Assembly: GCF_905120355.1 (NCBI RefSeq)
Contig: NZ_CAJHOB010000016.1
Location: 1-60,797 of the forward strand
DNA from: Azonexus hydrophilus
GTDB lineage: Bacteria > Pseudomonadota > Gammaproteobacteria > Burkholderiales > Rhodocyclaceae
Direction of reading: 5' to 3'
DNA length: 60,797 nt
This document shows positions 35,910 to 45,489 of this stretch, piece after piece; the first letter of the stretch is position 1; the number at the start of each line of letters is the position of its first letter. The notes below the pieces were generated by a model, which was not told the DNA's origin, made no database searches, and saw nothing but the letters and a program-made list of their open reading frames with translations. A program made the position numbers and the translations under genes.

Positions 35910-37364
35910 ATGAGCCGTTTTGCTCCGGTTTACCGCGCCCTGGGGATGATCCTCATGCTGTTCGGCCTGACGCTGCTGGCGCCGTTCGGCCTCTCTTTCG
36001 CCATGGACGACGGCGCCACCCGCATGTTCTTCCTGATGTTCCTGCTGGTGCTCTCCTGCGGTTGCCTGCTCTGGTACCACTACCGCCGCGGCCGGCGCGA
36101 ACTCAACGTCCGTGATGGCGTGCTGCTGGTAGTGCTGGTGTGGGTTGTATTGCCAGCGTTTTCCGCCCTGCCCTTCATGATTCACCTGGGCATGACCCAC
36201 ACCGATGCCTATTTCGAAGCCACTTCCGGTCTCACTGCCACCGGCGCCACCATCATCAGCGGCATCGATCAGCTACCGCATTCGATCAATCTCTGGCGAC
36301 ACCTGCTGCACTGGTTTGGCGGCATGGGCCTGATCGTGCTGGCGGTGGCCATCCTGCCCATGCTGGGCATCGGTGGCCGGCAGATGCTGGCCGCCGAGGT
36401 TCCGGGACCGATGAAGGAAAGCCGCCTGACGCCGCGCGTCACCGAGACGGCCAAAGGGCTCTGGCTGATCTATATCGCCATCACCATCCTCTGCATCCTT
36501 GCCTATGCCTGGGGCGGCATGGGCTGGTTCGATGCCGTCTGCCACGCCTTCTCGACGGTCGCCCTGGGCGGCTTTTCCACGCACGATGCCAGCTTCGGTT
36601 ATTTCAATTCGCCTCGCCTGGAATGGATTGCAGTGGGATTCATGGTCTTTTCCGGCATCAACTACGCAACCCATTTCCTGTTCATCCGCAGCCGCTCGCC
36701 CATGCACTACGTTCGCGACCCGGAAGCAGGCTGGTTCATCGGCGTACTGCTGGTCAGCATACTGATTCTGGCCAACTATCTGTGGAAGGACGGTGTGTTC
36801 AGCAGCATGGACGATGCCATGCGACACACGATTTTCCACGTGGTCTCGGTCGCGACCACCTCCGGTTTTTCGACCATGGACTATGGCCAGTGGCCGATGT
36901 TCGTCGGCCTGTGGTTGCTGTTTCTATGCAGTTTCGCCACCAGCGCCGGGTCGACCGGCGGCGGCATCAAGATGATGCGGGCGCTGTTGCTCTACAAGCA
37001 GGTCTATCGCGAACTGATCCGTGCCATGCATCCTTCCGCCGTGTACCACGTCCGCCTGGGGGGGGCCACCGCACCGATGACGGTCCTGTTTGCCGTGCTC
37101 GCCTTCGCTTTCGTCTACATGGCCTGCATCGTCATCCTCACCCTGACGCTCTCCTTCACCGGCCTGGACATCGTCACCGCCTTTTCCGCCGTCGTTGCCT
37201 GCATCAACAACACCGGGCCGGGACTCGGGCTGGTCGGCCCGGCGACCAACTACGCCGTGCTGGAGGATTTCCAGACCTGGGTCTGCATTTTTGCCATGCT
37301 CCTGGGGCGGCTGGAAATCTTCACCCTGCTCGTTGTCCTCACGCCCGCCTTCTGGCGGAAGTGA
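35910..37364 (+). CDS. trkH: Trk potassium transporter membrane subunit
   Basis: The 484-residue protein is an SKT-type K+ channel with four P-loop repeats: EATSGLTATGATI, HAFSTVALGGFST, SVATTSGFSTMDYG and CINNTGPGLG each carry a filter glycine. SAGSTGGGIKMMRALLL is the gating-loop region typical of TrkH. It imports K+ with TrkA. The end of the gene (37071-37121 and 37329-37377) recurs in degraded form at 52211-52315, just before hemE, marking the two sides of the intervening nap-molybdenum block. Confidence 0.96.
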   Translation: MSRFAPVYRALGMILMLFGLTLLAPFGLSFAMDDGATRMFFLMFLLVLSCGCLLWYHYRRGRRELNVRDGVLLVVLVWVVLPAFSALPFMIHLGMTHTDAYFEATSGLTATGATIISGIDQLPHSINLWRHLLHWFGGMGLIVLAVAILPMLGIGGRQMLAAEVPGPMKESRLTPRVTETAKGLWLIYIAITILCILAYAWGGMGWFDAVCHAFSTVALGGFSTHDASFGYFNSPRLEWIAVGFMVFSGINYATHFLFIRSRSPMHYVRDPEAGWFIGVLLVSILILANYLWKDGVFSSMDDAMRHTIFHVVSVATTSGFSTMDYGQWPMFVGLWLLFLCSFATSAGSTGGGIKMMRALLLYKQVYRELIRAMHPSAVYHVRLGGATAPMTVLFAVLAFAFVYMACIVILTLTLSFTGLDIVTAFSAVVACINNTGPGLGLVGPATNYAVLEDFQTWVCIFAMLLGRLEIFTLLVVLTPAFWRK

Positions 37365-37398
37365 CCGATAAGCAATATCCTTATCCGCCGTAACACCC

Positions 37399-37860
37399 TC
37401 AGCGCTTAGTCACTCCGTTAAAAACGTTATCGACCAAAGGCTTAGCATCCACCTGCGGGACGTGGCAGGTGTCGCACTGGTAGCGGGACATTTCCACGGC
37501 CGGATTGCCGTCCTCGTCCAGCACCGTTTTCGAGAAGTGGCTCGCGCCCATCTTGGGCAGTTTCTTGCCGCGCAGCTCGTCGGTGATGTGACATTCCAGG
37601 CAGCCGTTGTCGTCGTAGGTGATGGGGACGTATTTTTCAATGGCGTGCGGCACCAGCGGCGGCTGCGTGAGGAAGGTGCGGGTAATCAGGCGCTGGTCGC
37701 CGACGCCGGGCGTCTTTTCCGAGTAGCTCTTGCTGACCGGGGCGTGGTCGGGGAGCTCGACGCCGTCGCCGCGCATGGAGACGAGTTGCGATGTGGAATT
37801 GCAGCCAATGAAACCAGCCAGGAGCGCAGCCAAAGTCACGCCAATCAGAGTTTTTTTCAT
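37399..37860 (-). CDS. napB: Periplasmic nitrate reductase diheme cytochrome subunit
   Basis: The 153-residue protein starts at MKKTLIGVTLAALLAGFIGC, an export signal that could be cleaved as a lipoprotein at the Cys (weak lipobox). Two c-type heme sites, CLECH and CDTCH, plus distal histidines (SHFSKTV, VPHAIEKY) match NapB. It passes electrons to the NapA molybdenum centre in the periplasm. It is the last gene of napDAGHB, 44 bases after napH. Confidence 0.95.
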   Translation of the reverse strand: MKKTLIGVTLAALLAGFIGCNSTSQLVSMRGDGVELPDHAPVSKSYSEKTPGVGDQRLITRTFLTQPPLVPHAIEKYVPITYDDNGCLECHITDELRGKKLPKMGASHFSKTVLDEDGNPAVEMSRYQCDTCHVPQVDAKPLVDNVFNGVTKR

Positions 37861-37904
37861 GTTGATCTCCTGCCACGGAAGAAAATAAATATCGGGTTGA
37901 AAAA

Positions 37905-38795
37905 TCAGGGAGCTACGCCGGAACCGGAGCAGACCGGCGCTGCCGCTGTGGCACCTAGGCCAAAACGGAATACTTCTTTCGAGCACACGTCGATGCAGCG
38001 CCCGCAGTTGGTGCAATTGGCTTCGAGAATCACCGGGCCGGCGCCACCGACAGCTTTCAGGGCCGTGCGGATCACCTGCTGCTCGGGGCAGACGGCGAAA
38101 CAGTCCATGCAATCGTTGCAGGCATCCCGCTGCGGCAGGCGCACGCGCAGCAGCGCGCCCTTGCCGAGCAGGCTGTAGAACGCCCCCACCGGGCAGAAAT
38201 GCCCGCACCAGCCGTGCCGCATCACGAACAGGTCAAAGAGGAAGATGCTCAGCACCACCAGCCAGGCCAGCCCCATCCCGAAAATCAGGCCGCGATGCAG
38301 CATCGAAACCGGGTTGAGCATTTCCCAGGCGATCGTGCCGATCAGCGCGCCGACCACGAAAGTCATGCCGAGAATCCAGTAGCGCACGCTGCGCGACACG
38401 TGCGGCCCGCCCTTGATGCCCAGGCGGGAGCGCAGCCAGGCCGCCGCGTCGGTCACCATGTTGAGCGGGCAGACCCAGGCACAGAAACTGCGCCCGCCGA
38501 CCGCGAGGTAGAACAGGAGCACGATGGCCACGCCGATCCAGGCCAGCTTTTCCGGCCATTGCCCGGCCAGCAGGGATTGCAGCAGGACGTAGGGATCGGT
38601 AAGCGGCAGCGTGCTCAGGGTGTAACTGTAGGCAAGATTGCCCTTGACGATCCACCAGCCGAACCAGGGGCCGACCAGGAACAGCGCGAGAATGCCGAGC
38701 TGGCTGAAACGGCGCAGCAGCAGCCACTTGTGGGCGGCCAGCCAGCCTTTTCCCTGCACGGCTTCGGCGCCGGGACGCAGCAATGAGCGGCTCAT
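37905..38795 (-). CDS. napH: Quinol dehydrogenase membrane subunit NapH
   Basis: The 296-residue protein starts at ATG 38795 (MSRSLLRPGAEAVQGKGW). It has four membrane helices (for example FSQLGILALFLVGPWFGWW and GVAIVLLFYLAVGG), the two CxxxCP motifs FCAWVCPLN and WCGHFCPVG, and two C-terminal 4Fe-4S sites (CNDCMDCFAVCP and CTNCGRCIDVC). With NapG it oxidises quinol and feeds electrons to NapAB. The start overlaps the napG stop by four bases. Confidence 0.95.
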   Translation of the reverse strand: MSRSLLRPGAEAVQGKGWLAAHKWLLLRRFSQLGILALFLVGPWFGWWIVKGNLAYSYTLSTLPLTDPYVLLQSLLAGQWPEKLAWIGVAIVLLFYLAVGGRSFCAWVCPLNMVTDAAAWLRSRLGIKGGPHVSRSVRYWILGMTFVVGALIGTIAWEMLNPVSMLHRGLIFGMGLAWLVVLSIFLFDLFVMRHGWCGHFCPVGAFYSLLGKGALLRVRLPQRDACNDCMDCFAVCPEQQVIRTALKAVGGAGPVILEANCTNCGRCIDVCSKEVFRFGLGATAAAPVCSGSGVAP

Positions 38796-39646
38796 AGCTG
38801 ATCCTCCTGGAAAGCGCGCGGCACAGCGTCGCCCGCTTCGCCGCCAGCCGGCGGCGCCTGCTGCAACCCCTTGCCCAGTTCGTAGTGCATGCCTTCCGGC
38901 ATGTTGAAATGGTGTTCGATGTCCGGCGCGACCAGACTGTGGCCCGCCTTTTCCTTCTCCACCCAGCCCAGGCGGTAATGCTCGGACAACTGGCCTTTCG
39001 CCATGTAGCGCGGGAATACCTTGATCGAGGCCACTTCCGTCGGGCAGGCCTTTTCGCACTTGCCGCAACCGGTGCAGTAATCGGAATGCACGACCGGAAT
39101 GAACAGGGTGTGATGACCGGTACGCTGGTTGGTCTGTGGGTCGAGGGTGATGGCCTTGTCCAGCACCGGGCAGACACGGTAGCAGATGTCGCAGCGCATC
39201 CCCAGATAGTTGAGGCAGGTTTCCTGATCGACCAGCACCGCCAGCCCCATCTGCGCCTTGTTGATGTCGGTCAGACTATGGTCGAGCGCCCCAGTGGGGC
39301 AGGCCACGACGCAGGGAATGTCCTCGCACATCTCGCACGGACGCTGGCGGGCCACGAAATACGGGGTGCCAGTCGCCATCGGTTCTTCCGGTCTGGCGAG
39401 ATGCAGGATGTCAAAGGGGCAATCGCGCACGCACAGGCCGCAGCGGATGCAGGCCGCGGCAAGCTCGCTTTCCGGCAGTGCGCCGGGGGGGCGCAGGGCG
39501 GCCGGCGGCAGAGCCTTGGCGTGTTCGGCATAGAACCCCATGCCGACGCCCAACAGGCCGACGCCACACGCCAGCCGGGCCGAATCGACCAGGAACTGGC
39601 GGCGCTTGCCGCTCGCTACGGTTGTCGTTTGTGCTTTGTCACTCAT
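38792..39646 (-). CDS. napG: Quinol dehydrogenase ferredoxin subunit NapG
   Basis: The 284-residue protein is taken from MSDKAQTTTVASGKRRQFL; the GKRRQFL stretch followed by a hydrophobic segment is a Tat-type signal, which sends the folded Fe-S protein to the periplasm. Four 4Fe-4S clusters are indicated by CIRCGLCVRDCP, CEMCEDIPCVVACP, CDICYRVCP and CTGCGKCEKACP. It works with NapH. The ribosome site GGGGGAG lies directly beside a strong hairpin in the napA-napG gap. Confidence 0.95.
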   Translation of the reverse strand: MSDKAQTTTVASGKRRQFLVDSARLACGVGLLGVGMGFYAEHAKALPPAALRPPGALPESELAAACIRCGLCVRDCPFDILHLARPEEPMATGTPYFVARQRPCEMCEDIPCVVACPTGALDHSLTDINKAQMGLAVLVDQETCLNYLGMRCDICYRVCPVLDKAITLDPQTNQRTGHHTLFIPVVHSDYCTGCGKCEKACPTEVASIKVFPRYMAKGQLSEHYRLGWVEKEKAGHSLVAPDIEHHFNMPEGMHYELGKGLQQAPPAGGEAGDAVPRAFQEDQL

Positions 39647-39658
39647 GACAAGACTCCC

Positions 39659-39684
39659 CCGGGCAGTTTTCCCCAACTGCCCGG
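39659..39684 (-). promoter_or_regulatory. Strong hairpin between napA and napG
   Basis: A 10-bp perfect stem (CCGGGCAGTT and complement, arms 39659-39668 and 39675-39684) with a 6-base loop lies in the 110-base napA-napG gap. Neither side has a T-run, so it is not a classical terminator. In the mRNA its 3' arm runs into the GGGGGAG ribosome site of napG. It could protect the napDA part of the transcript from 3' decay or tune napGHB translation relative to napA; both are inference. Confidence 0.6.
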
Positions 39685-39756
39685 TTGCATTCCCCTGAGT
39701 TGAACGATGATTGAAAAGTCAGCGCCAGGCCTTTGTCAGCACCTAGCCAGCCGGCA

Positions 39757-42309
39757 TCACGCCTTGGTCACCTTGGCCGCGCACTTCTTAAAGTCCGTTT
39801 CCTTGGAGATCGGGCAGGTTGCATCCAGCGTCAGCTTGTTGACCAGGCGGTGCTCGTCGAAGAACGGCACGAAGATCAGGCCTTCCGGCACCTTGTTGCG
39901 GCCCTTGGTATCCAGGCGTAGCTCGATCTCGCCGCGCCTGCTCGCCACTTTGACCACGTCGCCGCGCTTCAGGCCGCGTTTTTCAGCATCTTTCGGATGC
40001 ATCCACACCACGGCATCAGGGAATGACTTGTACAACTCGGGCACACGGCGAGTCATCGAACCAGTGTGCCAATGTTCCAGCACACGCCCAGTACACAACC
40101 ACAGATCGTAATCCTGATCCGGCATTTCCGCCGCCGGCTGGTAGGGCAGCGCGAAAATCTTCGCCTTGCCGTCCGGGTAGCCGTAAAAGCGCACGCCTTC
40201 ACCCACCTTGACGTAGGGGTCGTAGCCTTCGCGGAAGCGCCACAGGGTTTCCTTGCCATTGACCACCGGCCAGCGCATGCCGCGCACCTTGTGATAGGTC
40301 TCGAACGGCGCCAGATCGTGCGCATGGCCGCGCCCGAAGGCGGCGTATTCCTCGAACAACCCTTTCTGCACGTAGAAGCCGAAATGTTCCGACTCGTCGT
40401 TGGTGTAACCCGGCCAGGCGTGGGCGTTGACCGTGGCGGTTTCGGCCTGCGGGAACTTGTTCACCTGGCCGTTGGCGTAGAGCACGTCATAGAGCGTCTT
40501 GCCGGCAAACTCCGGTTTCTTGGCGATCAGTTCCGCCGGCCACACTTCTTCCACCTTGAAGCGCTTGGCAAATTCCATGTACTGCCACAAATCAGAGCGC
40601 GCCTGCCCCGGTGCTTTCACCTGCTGGCGCCACATCTGGCCGCGGCGCTCGGCGTTGCCGAACATGCCTTCCTTCTCCATCCACATGGCGCAGGGCAGGA
40701 TCAGGTCGGCCGACATGGCCGACACCGTCGGATACACGTCGGACACCACGGTGAAGCATTTCGGGTTGCGCCAGCCGGGGTAGGTTTCGCCGTTGATGTT
40801 GGGACCGGCCTGCATGTTGTTGGTGGTCGAGGTCCACAGGAAGCCGACCTTGCCGTCCTTCGCCATGCGCGATTGCAGCACGGCGTGGTAGCCCACCCAG
40901 TCCGGAATGGTGCCGGCCGGCAATTTCCAGATGCCTTCGGAAATTTCGCGATGCTTGGGGTTGGCCACCACCATATCGGCAGGCAGGCGGTGGGCAAAAG
41001 TTCCGACTTCGCGCGCTGTACCACAGGCCGATGGTTGCCCGGTCAGCGAGAAGGGGCTGTTGCCCGGTTCGGAAATCTTGCCCACCAGAAGGTGCACGTT
41101 GTAGATCATGTTATTGACCCAGGTACCGCGCGTGTGCTGATTGAAGCCCATCGTCCAGAAGGACGTGACCTTGACCTTGGGATCGGCGTAGGCCTTGGCC
41201 AGCGACTCCAGGCGATCCTTCGGCACGCCGGAAATCTCGTGCGCCTTGTCGAGGGTGTATTCGGAGACGAACTTGGCGAATTCCTCGAAGGTGATCGGAG
41301 AGTGCTTGTTCGGGTCGCCCTTGGGCTTGCCGTCCGGACCGGGATAGCCGTTGTTACCAGCGGCCTGCTCCAGCGGGTGATTGGGGCGCAGTCCGTAGCC
41401 GATGTCGGTGACACCCTTGAAGAAGCCGACGTTCTTCTTGACGAAGGCTTCATTCACCGCCTTGTTCTGGATGATGTAGTTACAGATGTAGTTGAGAATG
41501 GCGAGATCGGACTGCGGCTTGAAGATCAACTCGTTGTCCGCCAGTTCGCAGGAACGGTGGCTGAAGGTGGACAGTACGTGAATCTTGACGTGCTTGGCTG
41601 TCAGGCGGCGGTTAGTGATGCGCGACCAGAGGATCGGGTGCATTTCCGCCATGTTCGATCCCCACAGCGCGAACACGTCGGCGTTCTCGATGTCGTCGTA
41701 GCAGCCCATCGGCTCGTCGATACCGAAGGTGCGCATGAAGCCAGTCACGGCTGAGGCCATGCAGTGACGGGCGTTGGGGTCGATGCTGTTGGTTCGCAGC
41801 CCGGCCTTCCACAGCTTGGCGGCGGCGTAACCTTCCCACACTGTCCACTGACCAGAACCGAACATGCAGACGCCACGCGGCCCCTGATTGGGGTCTTTCA
41901 ACGTGGCCTTGACCTTTTCGGCCATGATGTCGAAGGCTTTTTCCCAGGAAATCGGCGCGAATTCCCCGTTCTTGTCGAACTTTCCGCCCTTCATGCGCAG
42001 CATGGGTTGGGTGAGGCGATCCTTGCCGTACTGGACTTTGGCGAGGAAGTAACCCTTGACGCAGTTCAGCCCCTTGTTCACCGGCGCGTCCGGGTCGCCC
42101 TGAGTGGCAACGATGCGCCCGTCGCGGGTGCCGACCAGCACGCCGCAGCCGGTGCCGCAGTAGCGGCACGCGCCCTTGTCCCAGCGGATGCCGTCGCCAC
42201 CGCGCTCCTGCGCCAGCAGGGTGCCGGGGGCCGCCACGCCGGCGCTTACCGCAGCAGCAGCCACCGCATTGCTCTTGATGAAATCACGCCGCGTCAGTTT
42301 GACTTCCAT
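39757..42309 (-). CDS. napA: Periplasmic nitrate reductase catalytic subunit
   Basis: The 850-residue protein begins [19 protein letters not shown], a Tat signal (TRRDFIK). The N-terminal 4Fe-4S motif is [13 protein letters not shown] with the distant Cys in GLNCVKGYF. The Mo-coordinating cysteine lies in [14 protein letters not shown]. The rest follows the Mo-bis-MGD reductase fold, ending with a normal C-terminal cofactor-binding domain ([18 protein letters not shown]). It reduces nitrate to nitrite in the periplasm and needs MGD cofactor, linking it to the mobA at 51466. NapD, its chaperone, is encoded 43 bases upstream. Confidence 0.97.
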   Translation of the reverse strand: MEVKLTRRDFIKSNAVAAAAVSAGVAAPGTLLAQERGGDGIRWDKGACRYCGTGCGVLVGTRDGRIVATQGDPDAPVNKGLNCVKGYFLAKVQYGKDRLTQPMLRMKGGKFDKNGEFAPISWEKAFDIMAEKVKATLKDPNQGPRGVCMFGSGQWTVWEGYAAAKLWKAGLRTNSIDPNARHCMASAVTGFMRTFGIDEPMGCYDDIENADVFALWGSNMAEMHPILWSRITNRRLTAKHVKIHVLSTFSHRSCELADNELIFKPQSDLAILNYICNYIIQNKAVNEAFVKKNVGFFKGVTDIGYGLRPNHPLEQAAGNNGYPGPDGKPKGDPNKHSPITFEEFAKFVSEYTLDKAHEISGVPKDRLESLAKAYADPKVKVTSFWTMGFNQHTRGTWVNNMIYNVHLLVGKISEPGNSPFSLTGQPSACGTAREVGTFAHRLPADMVVANPKHREISEGIWKLPAGTIPDWVGYHAVLQSRMAKDGKVGFLWTSTTNNMQAGPNINGETYPGWRNPKCFTVVSDVYPTVSAMSADLILPCAMWMEKEGMFGNAERRGQMWRQQVKAPGQARSDLWQYMEFAKRFKVEEVWPAELIAKKPEFAGKTLYDVLYANGQVNKFPQAETATVNAHAWPGYTNDESEHFGFYVQKGLFEEYAAFGRGHAHDLAPFETYHKVRGMRWPVVNGKETLWRFREGYDPYVKVGEGVRFYGYPDGKAKIFALPYQPAAEMPDQDYDLWLCTGRVLEHWHTGSMTRRVPELYKSFPDAVVWMHPKDAEKRGLKRGDVVKVASRRGEIELRLDTKGRNKVPEGLIFVPFFDEHRLVNKLTLDATCPISKETDFKKCAAKVTKA

Positions 42310-42352
42310 TTTTCTCTCCTGATTTCTGAAACTTTCAGTTTTGGCGCAACAG

Positions 42353-42613
42353 TCAGGCCGTCACGGTAATTTCGCTTTCCGGTTCATCTTCCTGCTGGTG
42401 GAATACCATCGCCGCCGACATCACGTCGTCGAGCTTGCTGACGATTTCGTAGCTGTGCACGGTTTCGGCGTCGGTCTGCGTTTCGATGGTGATGATGATT
42501 TTCCCCTCCGGTGACACCAGCGCCACTTCGACGCCAGGCAATTGTTCAAGGGCTTCGCACACCAGATGCACGCGCTCGGGACGCGGAATGACGACAACGC
42601 TGGACAGGTTCAT
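42353..42613 (-). CDS. napD: NapA signal-peptide chaperone NapD
   Basis: The 86-residue protein begins [22 protein letters not shown], the NapD ferredoxin-like fold; it should bind the NapA Tat signal and delay export until cofactor is inserted. It is the first gene of napDAGHB. Reading from it, the order lacks napC, napE and napF. The region upstream (42614-42876) is shared with the divergent narX and contains the NarL operator. Confidence 0.93.
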   Translation of the reverse strand: MNLSSVVVIPRPERVHLVCEALEQLPGVEVALVSPEGKIIITIETQTDAETVHSYEIVSKLDDVMSAAMVFHQQEDEPESEITVTA

Positions 42614-42737
42614 GAATCACCTCGGCAAGGCTTCCCCGGCAAAGCCGGAAAAAACCACAGTTAGCGGATGACGGGCATCCTAGTCAGCGCGCACCACCCT
42701 GCATACCCCCAGATTGCACATGGGTAAACTACATAAC

Positions 42738-42753
42738 TACCCATTAAGGGGTA
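42738..42753. promoter_or_regulatory. NarL/NarP 7-2-7 operator between napD and narX
   Basis: TACCCAT-TA-AGGGGTA fits the 7-2-7 inverted heptamer consensus (TACYYMT, two bases, AKRRGTA) at every position. A second heptamer in the AKRRGTA orientation, ATGGGTA, is at 42720-42726, eleven bases to the left. The palindrome lies 124 bases before the napD start and 123 bases before the narX start, placed to control both directions. It suggests nitrate-dependent control of nap by the NarXL pair encoded next door. Confidence 0.85.
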
Positions 42754-42876
42754 GATCGCCTTTCCGATAGATTTTTCCTTTCTTAATAAAATCAAACTCA
42801 TGCACAATCTCCCACCTTGCGCCCCCACACTTGGCGCTACACCTATTTAGATCGCAACTACGCCGTAATTTCCGCC

Positions 42877-44754
42877 ATGCCCCGCCCGCGCCCCGCGCCT
42901 TCTCCCCGCCTTTTTCCGGCGCTGCGCCATTCGGTGCTGCTACGCATCGGCGCGCTGATGGGGTTTCTCGCGCTGCTCTCCATCGTCTCCATCCTGATTT
43001 CCACCATGATCGCCGAGGACATCAGCGGCCGCGCGCGCGCGGTCAACGTCTCCGGCTCGCTGCGCATGCTGAGTTTTCGCACCCTGAGTGAATTGCAGCA
43101 GCCGGAAAAGCGCGCCCAGGCGCTAGAAACCATCCTCAAGGTGGAACGGCGCCTGCACTGGCTGGAGCGTTTCGCCGCCAACAAATCCGCACCCGACGCC
43201 CTCTCCGCCCGCGCCTTGAAAAACCTGGTCCAGCGCTGGGAAAACCAGATCCGACCGCTGGAAATGGCGATTGCCAACGGCCACGCCGCATCGCTCTTCA
43301 GCGCCACCCGTGAAATTCCCGATTTCGTCGATGACATCGACGAAATCGTGCGCCTGATCGAAGACGAACTGGAAAGCCGCGCCAAGCTCCTGCGCGCCAT
43401 TCAGCTCGGGCTGCTGGCGGTGATCGTGCTCATCAGCAGCATCACCATCTGGCTGTTGCATCACCATCTGGTGCAGCCGCTGGCGCAGCTTCTGCAAGCC
43501 GCCAAAACGGTATCGCGCGGCTCCTTCAGCGCCCGCGTGCAGCACGTTTCGGCCGACGAACTCGGCCAGCTCGGGCGCGCCTTCAACGCGATGATCGGCG
43601 AAATCGCCGGCATGTACGCCCATCTGGAAGAAAAGGTGACGGAAAAGACACAGGCCCTGACGCAGAGCAAGCAATCCCTGGAACTCCTCTACCGCGTCAG
43701 CCAGCAACTCTCGGCCAGCGACCTCACCCTCGACCAGATCGAATCCATCCTCGCCGAAGTGGGCGAGGCGCTCGCCATCGGCAGCGCCATGATCTGCATC
43801 AGCGAACACGGCCACTTTCCGGCGCGCACCGTGGTCGGCGATTTCAACGAGGATGAAGCCGGGCACTGCTGCCGCCAGATGGATTGCCGCAACTGCTTCG
43901 TCCGTTCGCATCAACCGCTCAGTGAGCAGGCGGCGCGGCATTCGCTGGTGGTGCTGCCGATCGGCGACAGCAGCGGCCAGCTTGGTGCCCTGCCCATCCT
44001 GCTGCCGCCCGGCACCGAACTGCCGCCGGAAAAGGCGCGCATCGTCGAAACCGTCGGCCATCACGTTTCCAACGCCCTGCTCAACATGCGCCGCACCGAG
44101 GAAAAACACCGTCTGGCGGTGCTCGAGGAGCGCAACGTGATCGCCCGCGAATTGCACGACTCCATCGCCCAGTCCCTGAGCTACCTGAAAATCCAGGTTA
44201 CCCGCCTGGAAAAATGCATCGCCGAGGACTGCAATCCGCAGGACATCCTGAACGAACTAAAAACCGGCCTGAACAGCGCTTACCGCGAGTTGCGCGAACT
44301 CATCACCACCTTCCGGCTGCGTATCGACGCGGGCGGTTTCCAGGCGGCGCTGGAAAGCACCATCGCCGAGTTCTCGAAAAAGATCGGCACGCCGCTGGAA
44401 GTCAGCAACGCCATGCCGGGGCTGGTGTTTTCCGCCAACGAGGAGATGCACATCATCCGCATCATCCGCGAGGCACTCTCCAATATCGAGCGCCATGCCA
44501 GGGCGCAGCGGGCCGGGGTGGATATCCGGGTCGACGACACCCGGCGCGTTACAATCCACATCTTCGACGACGGGCGCGGTTTCGATCCCGGCGCCGTGCC
44601 GAGCAACCATTTCGGCACCGCCATCATGCGTGACCGGGCGCACATCCTGGGCGGCGTCCTGGATGTGGATTCGCTGCCCGGCCAGGGCTGTCGCATCCAA
44701 TTGCAATTCACCCCGCAACACTACCGCCAGAGCGAACCGGAGCACCAAACATGA
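42877..44754 (+). CDS. narX: Nitrate/nitrite sensor kinase, NarX type
   Basis: The 625-residue protein is taken from ATG 42877 (MPRPRPAPSPRLFP); a TTG at 42817 would add 20 residues. Two membrane helices (about residues 21-45 and 177-197) flank a periplasmic sensor domain that starts with the P-box AVNVSGSLRMLSFRTLSEL, the nitrate-binding element. HAMP follows, then a central GAF-like region with the NarX/NarQ cysteine cluster (CCRQMDCRNCF), and a HisKA_3 kinase with the phospho-His in IARELHDSIAQSLSYLK and ATP-binding DDGRGFDPG. Its stop overlaps the narL start (ATGA). Confidence 0.93.
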   Translation: MPRPRPAPSPRLFPALRHSVLLRIGALMGFLALLSIVSILISTMIAEDISGRARAVNVSGSLRMLSFRTLSELQQPEKRAQALETILKVERRLHWLERFAANKSAPDALSARALKNLVQRWENQIRPLEMAIANGHAASLFSATREIPDFVDDIDEIVRLIEDELESRAKLLRAIQLGLLAVIVLISSITIWLLHHHLVQPLAQLLQAAKTVSRGSFSARVQHVSADELGQLGRAFNAMIGEIAGMYAHLEEKVTEKTQALTQSKQSLELLYRVSQQLSASDLTLDQIESILAEVGEALAIGSAMICISEHGHFPARTVVGDFNEDEAGHCCRQMDCRNCFVRSHQPLSEQAARHSLVVLPIGDSSGQLGALPILLPPGTELPPEKARIVETVGHHVSNALLNMRRTEEKHRLAVLEERNVIARELHDSIAQSLSYLKIQVTRLEKCIAEDCNPQDILNELKTGLNSAYRELRELITTFRLRIDAGGFQAALESTIAEFSKKIGTPLEVSNAMPGLVFSANEEMHIIRIIREALSNIERHARAQRAGVDIRVDDTRRVTIHIFDDGRGFDPGAVPSNHFGTAIMRDRAHILGGVLDVDSLPGQGCRIQLQFTPQHYRQSEPEHQT

Positions 44755-45395
44755 CCGATCCGACCCGCGTCCTCATCATCGACGACCACCCGCTTTTCCG
44801 CCGCGGCCTCAGCCAGTTGCTCGAACTGGCGCGCAGCTTCGCCCTGGTCGGCGAAGCCGCCAGCGGCCAGGAAGGCATCGAGCTAGCGCGCCGGCTCGAT
44901 CCCGACCTGATCCTGCTCGACCTCAACATGACGGGCATGAGCGGCGTGGAAACCCTGAGCACGCTACGCGACCTGGGCATCGAATCGCGCATCATCCTGG
45001 TCACCGTCTCCAATGCGCCGGAAGATCTGGTTGCCGCCATCCGCGCCGGGGCCGACGGCTACATCCTGAAAGACAACGAACCGGACGAAATGCTCGCCCT
45101 GATCGACGCCGCCATGCACGGGCGCACCGCCATCAGCCCGGAGCTGACCAGCCTGCTCGCCACGGCGCTGCGCGAGGAGCGCATCGTCGAGCAGCGCAGC
45201 CAGGTCGCCCTGACCGAGCGCGAAACCGCCATCCTCAAGTATCTGGCGGCAGGCATGTCGAACAAGCTGATCGCCCGCGAACTCGACATCATGGAAGGCA
45301 CGGTCAAGGTGCACATCCGCAACCTGTTGAAAAAGCTGAAATTCCGCTCGCGCGTCGAAGCGGCGGTGTGGGCCGTGGCGAACGGACTCAGTTAG
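44751..45395 (+). CDS. narL: Nitrate response regulator, NarL type
   Basis: The 214-residue protein has a receiver domain (acceptor Asp in LILLDLNMTGMSGVETL, Lys in YILKDNEPDEML) and a C-terminal LuxR-type HTH (LTERETAILKYLAAGMSNKLIARELDI, then GTVKVHIRNLLKKLK). KVHIRNLLKKL is characteristic of NarL/NarP. It should bind heptamers such as those at 42720-42753 after phosphorylation by NarX. The start is translationally coupled to narX. Confidence 0.95.
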   Translation: MTDPTRVLIIDDHPLFRRGLSQLLELARSFALVGEAASGQEGIELARRLDPDLILLDLNMTGMSGVETLSTLRDLGIESRIILVTVSNAPEDLVAAIRAGADGYILKDNEPDEMLALIDAAMHGRTAISPELTSLLATALREERIVEQRSQVALTERETAILKYLAAGMSNKLIARELDIMEGTVKVHIRNLLKKLKFRSRVEAAVWAVANGLS

Positions 45396-45489
45396 GGCGG
45401 GAAACGAAGGGCATCGGCAATCGAGAGAAAAACCGCGGTGCGGTAACATCTTTCGGCTTCGGTTCTGCCATTTCCAGGATACGCCCTTC

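Noticed and set aside
42633..42655. Terminator-like hairpin upstream of napD
   Set aside because: CCGGC/GCCGG stem has its T-run before, not after, the stem on the nap strand and lies in the nap leader.
42781..42796. FNR box upstream of narX
   Set aside because: CTTAATAAAATCAA has one good half-site only; the TTAAT and ATCAA halves are separated by three bases instead of four.
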